DNA from: Pomacea canaliculata
Lineage: Eukaryota > Mollusca > Gastropoda > Architaenioglossa > Ampullariidae
Assembly (NCBI RefSeq): GCF_003073045.1
Contig: NC_037590.1
Span: forward strand, 37,874,751 to 37,938,750
Direction of reading: 5' to 3'
DNA: 64,000 bases
Numbering within the stretch: position 1 is the first letter of the stretch; each line of letters opens with the position of its first letter. The translations under genes were made by a program, and so were the position numbers. Shown one piece after another: positions 52,801 to 58,800 of this stretch. The notes below the pieces were generated by a model, which did not search any database, had not been told where the DNA came from, and saw nothing but the letters and a program-made list of their open reading frames with translations.

Positions 52801-55800
52801 TCAAACACACCTTAGAAGTATGCAAGTGTGCTGACAGCAGTCACTGACACTTTATCATTACATGAGCGTCTTTGTAATTTTGTGTTCATGTTGATGGAAT
52901 GAGATTATGACGGGAACCACTGTCTTCTGAGTGTGTTTCATAATTCTTTAAAAACAGATCTAGCCTTTAGTATGTTTGTAATGCATTACATAATAAAAGG
53001 TATCATCCAGTGAAGTACAATTTAAACACGACACACATTAAAAGTATAATAAAACAATTATTGTTAATTTTCTGATTGTTACTACATGTAGTGTGACAAT
53101 TTCAAAACAAAAATTGTGAACTGTGACATAATTTTGCTTAGTTTTTCTTTCAGTCCTAAAATCTTTTTAATCTTTTATACAAATTAACTGTAAGATGATG
53201 ATAGATACCATTCATTCTCATCAAAATATGTTTTACTGCTTACAATATCTTAATGTACTGTTGAGGAGGATTATGTAGAAGTGTTTGAATAGCATGTAAA
53301 GTCTCACCAACCACATCAACTACAGCATTTATTGACTTTTTAGCAAAAGGGACACAACATTGGGAATTAGTTAATACACACCTCTCCAACAAAGAGAGTC
53401 CACCCTTCAGCAGGAACAGCAAACTTTGGTGCATTGTCATTGAAATCTGTGACTGCGATGGTGAGATCTACAGAAGCCTGCAAATAAAATGGATTTCTTT
53501 TTAAATCCTACAGAGCTGCAAGTGAAGAAAATACATATGTAAAACATACACAAAGGGCCTTTCAAAGTTTTACATATAAATGTTTGAATAATAAGATTAT
53601 AAGGGATTTTATATCTTTCTTTTATCTTTAGATCAAATAATAAACTATTACAATAGGGACAAGATGCATCAAAATTACATAAACATGCAATGGTGAATAG
53701 CATTAGGGCTGTTCTTAATCAGCTTTATGAAATGTTTGAGCAAGTTTGACAAAGGGGGATGGTTACAGGAAACCAATGGTTTGGGGACAAACTCTTAGGA
53801 TGCTGGTCCCACTAAGCCATGTCTGAACTTATCTACCAATTTATTTGCCAATATAATTATAAAGAGACTTTGGAATGTTGCCCACTTATAAATGATCATA
53901 AGACTGATGATTAGAGTTTGTCCTGCAGTAAATAGTGTATACTGATTTTAAGTAAACATGGTAAATGCTAAATGTTAATAGTTGAGTACTGGAAGCAATA
54001 CAAAAATTTATAATTTTTGATAATAATGAACAGATAAAATATTCGGTGTCCAGTCACTTAATCCCCAGACACTTCATCCCCGACACTTCATCCCCAACAC
54101 TTCATCCCCTAGACTTTTAATCCCCAGACATTTCATCCCCGACACTTCATCCGCGACACTCAAGAACAATTTTCATATCATATTTTTGAAGAACATTAAA
54201 TTTACTAGCTTATATGAACTTTAACTAATGTTGTAGATGTTCAAATGACGTTGAAGTTAATAGCATGATTTGAATTTGAATTTCAATTAAATTTTTCGCT
54301 GACTTCATAATTTTTATAGTTAAGGATTTAGTTTAGGGATTAAGTGTCTGGGGATGAAGTGTCTGGGGATTAAAAGTCTAGGGGATGAAGTGTCGGGGAT
54401 GAAGTGTCGGGGATGAAGTGTCTGGGGATTAAGTGACTGGGAACCAAAATATTCAAAGCCAGGACAGAAAAAGACCATTAAAAAAAGTGAAGAAAATAAT
54501 AAATGCAAAAGAAACAACACAACAAAACTTCCACAAGAATGACTCAAGAAGAAATAATGAAAAAAATTATTTGACATTACATACTTCTTGTAAAGTTAAA
54601 GGTCCTTTAACAGGATCATTTCTGTTGTCTGTGCACCGAAAGGTGACCGAGTTTGGCTTTACATTAGGATCCAGATTGTTGGAAACTTGCTAGAAGAAAA
54701 TATAAGATTATATATATGATGCAAGAGCATAATCATTTTCAGTCCACAAAAATAATGTGAGACTGCTGTGTTCACTTCTAGTACTGTTGTTATCATTCAT
54801 TTGTGGAACTAAAAAGAAGCCTCACAAAAAAGTGTGAAATGCAATTAAAGCATTTACAAATTGTACTTTGTACAAATCATATTACAGTGTACCCAACAAA
54901 CTTTTATGTGATTGCTTTTTTCCTGCATGCCTGCTGCAAAACTAAATGTTTTTCCCTTAGAATAATGAACTATATGTGGCTGTAGTGCAATGAACTTCAG
55001 AACAACAACTCGTATTTGCACATACCTCAAAGTCAAACTGCTTTCTGAGAGTGACATTTCCAGTCACCTGGTTAACATTGATGGAATCAGTGTTTGTGGC
55101 ATAGTATCTGAAGTAAGTTTCAGGAAGATCATCGGCGCATTGTAGTGTTCCGAGGTAGGTACCTAATTTCATAAAAGTAAAGCAGCGTGTCATGAGTAAC
55201 AAGTAGACCATGCATCTCTACTTTTCAAAAGTCTAAGAGAAAACAAAAAATATTTAGTATAATGATTTATGACACTATCCTTTAATAACATATATACAAA
55301 ATTTTCTGAATAATTCTTAATTAGAAAAAGATTTTGCTGTAAATGTCATCTATAAATTTCTACTCTTGTAATACCACTACGGTATACAGAAGAGGGAAGA
55401 ACCTGCATTTGAAGGACATCTCACTAATTCCAGTGACCCACATGAAACAAAGATTTTTTTTCAAAGGGGTGGGGAGAATTTGGTATCATTAATGAGTAAA
55501 AATGAAAAGGTGTTTTGGGAAATTACTAATGAAGCTAGAACTGTAGGCTAGTACCATACACAAATACTATTATCTCTCTCCTTGCAAGGCACAACAATTG
55601 TGTCACATTTTATCTGAAATCTGAGGTTGAAATAATTTTTTTGCTGAAAGTATTTTTTAAATGCATAAAATGAACAGATACAATTTAACTTACCTGGTTT
55701 AGTATTTTCACTCACACCAGTTTTCTCTAGTCTTGTGATCAAATTCTCAACAAACCTCAGACCTAAAATTTGAAACAAAACAAAGCAAGGAGGCCCATTA

Positions 55801-58800
55801 CCCACTGCAATCAGTTCATTGGTTTACATTCAAGACCTTACTGGGTTTGTAAAGTTGTGAAACAAAATTTAAGACCTTTTCAAAAAAGCCTCTTTCACAT
55901 ATTCACACTTGCTTTAACCTTGACATCACCAGGCAACATAAATTAATGGTACATGATAAACATTCCAAGCACTATCTTTTACAGTACTCTTTTGATTTTT
56001 GTTGTTAGCTGTCAATCAAACAAACCTTCTCTGTTAATAAGCAAGACAATGAGAACTTGATAAATACATATTCTATGATAATCTCTGCAGCAATATTCAC
56101 AAATATGATTTCAAACTGTTCAGGGTCTTATTATTTAGACAGGATCAGTTTGCCTGATTTTTCCTTGATATTTCTGTACCAATTTCCAGCCAACACCAAC
56201 AGAACCAGGGCTGGTTCTATTATAAAGCAAACTAGGTAGTCACGGAGGGAGGTGAAAAAATGGTCTGCTGGATTTTTTTAAAAAGATGATTAATGTTAGG
56301 AAAAATATAATTTTTATAGAATGACATTTGCATGACACCTTTCCCTTGACTGTAAATTCACTTCACCACTCGATTTTCTCAGTTCATATATTACAGGAAA
56401 GCTCCATTATTTTAGAGCGCCTTTGAAGTGACCAGCTAACCATAAGGGAAGTAGGGGGGGGGGTGGTGTTTTACGCCGTGTCAGCAACTGAGGCTATATT
56501 ACGGCAGGCAGCCAGCCCTGTAAACAGCTGCCACGTGCAGAGAAAGAACAACGTGCCCGAGACGAGAAATGAACTCTGGGCAGCCAACCTTCACTGTATT
56601 TGTGACAGGCGCTAACCGTTGCGCCACCGGGCCGCTAAGGGAAGTAGAGGGCGAAGAGTTAAAGAGAGCAGAGGGGGCGGGGAGGGGCAGCGTTGATGGA
56701 TGGCCGGGGAAGGGGTTGGTCGTGGGGGATCCCTAAGATGGATGGAACCCCACACCAGCTTCACCTTTCTTCTATTCCAAGTCGGAAGTTCTACACCTAT
56801 TCATAGGAAACACTGCAACTGAGTTCAGGGACAACAACATTGACCTTAGGGTGCTGTGTAGCGGCGACACACACCACACAGACACACGCATTCTGAAAGG
56901 CACCCTTTGCATAAAAACGACGGGCAAGACACACTTGCAAAATAGGTGACATTGCGCCTCCGATTTGTAATTACTAAGTCCGCTTGTATGTCATCGACGA
57001 TCTCCAGGATGTCATTATGTCGAAATCATAATCGTCGCTAGAGTGCTAATCCCATGAATCAATGGGATTAATTCGATAGCGAAATAAATGTGTTTCTGCG
57101 AAGATTTCTTTCCGCTTCATACACCATCAAGCATACACATTCACCTAGGTTATAATGTTCATTTGTCAACAAAAATCGTTCTTTATGAATCGATTGGCAT
57201 TGTCTCTGGACTTGTCGAATGACTGCTAAATGGTTTGACTGCATGTGTGCTCGCGAATTAAATGTCCTGAGACAGACCACAGAATCATGAATAGTAATAT
57301 ATGTAAGCCTAGGTTTATTGTTACAATTTTGATCAAGAAAATTGAGTTAAATCTAAATGTATAATTATTCCAATAATGTTGTAGATAAAAGGTTCTCTTT
57401 TGAGAGGCGCTGTGGAAAGGGGCGCGCGCAGTATTTGTCTCTTGCCGATATAGGCAGGGTTGTCCATGGGACATATTTTTCTAATCCCGTCCCATGGCAA
57501 TTTATGCATCTCATGGACGTTTCCCATGGGATTCCCACCTTTTTGTCTATATCCTGATGATTCAGAGGAAAGATTTAAATCCTTGATGAATGAAATAACA
57601 GTAAATTTATTTTGCAATATCAAGTATCGACTACCATGGGAAATACAAATGTGTGCTGTCCCATCCCATCCCATCCCATGGGACGTTTCCCATGGGATTC
57701 CAATTCCTATGGACAACACTGGATATAGGACGCAGCAGAGCCTTGCACCGGCACTGAACAGAACATTACTAGTGTAAAGTTAAAGCATGTTAAATTTACT
57801 TTAAAGGCGAAATGTGTGTACTTCAAAATATTTTTTTTATAAATACAAGCGAAAATTAACCTGCTTCATATAATGTCTTCTAAATTTAAAGTTACGTAAA
57901 TAGCATTGTGCCCTTTTTTCTGATCAGAAAAAGCCATTTGAGGCCAAACTCGATCGCGACAATGTGTGCAAACCAGTAACTGTTCAAGAAAACACGAAAT
58001 AAAACCAAGGTCTTCGATCTTTACCAACACCACAGTCTTGATCGAGACCATCTGATCTCATTCGGATCGACCACGATCATGGATCGACGTGGGTAGGAGG
58101 AATATAATATAGTCGCTACATACAAATACATGAAACGAACTCACACGTTGCGGACCAAGAAAAAACATTTAAGCGGCCTCTCTCTTACACCACACTGGTC
58201 ACTACAGACAAATTTTGCCTCAAAAATCTTTTTCAAAACCCATTTGTGTTTACAAAGTATCCGTTTTGAGTTGAAAACTACTTACGCAGACGAAGTGCAT
58301 GTGTCCCTGAGGTGGGAATGTTTCAGTGTTTGCTAATCATGAGGGTCTGCACACGACAGGTTTTATTGTATTAAATTCTTCTTGATGTAAATATTGACGA
58401 ATTTTGTTCAGTCTGCTTGGGTAAAACGTGTACGTATTTTTAGGAAAATAAATAAAAAACTACATATGTATAGTTTGCACCCAGGATGCAATGATGAAAA
58501 AAACACAATCGAGTTCTACACGGGGATTGTGTTTTTCCATTTTATTTGCGTTGTTGTTGTGTGTGATAGTCCTTTCTTTGCAGTTGGTTGTCTGGTTTGT
58601 TTTGTTTCGCAGGTGTTTATTTACGTCACTAATTAACTGACTCCTTTCTTCTGTACTAGAAGGAATTAAAGGTCATCGACAATTGAGTCGTTTGGCGTGT
58701 AGTAGCTCTAGGTTTCGGTCGATCATAGTGTTTTACAAGTAAGATTTTAATTAAATTTTCTTTATGTTAAAAACACAGTGTCATGACCTTAATTTGTTTG

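Noticed and set aside
54320-54577. 85-codon minus frame with HFIP/LIP repeats
   Set aside because: It is the translated inverted arm of the MITE, not a protein gene.
56455-56636. tRNA gene at the SINE heads
   Set aside because: Box A and B are present but cloverleaf stems are not maintained and the copy has target duplications, so it is a SINE.
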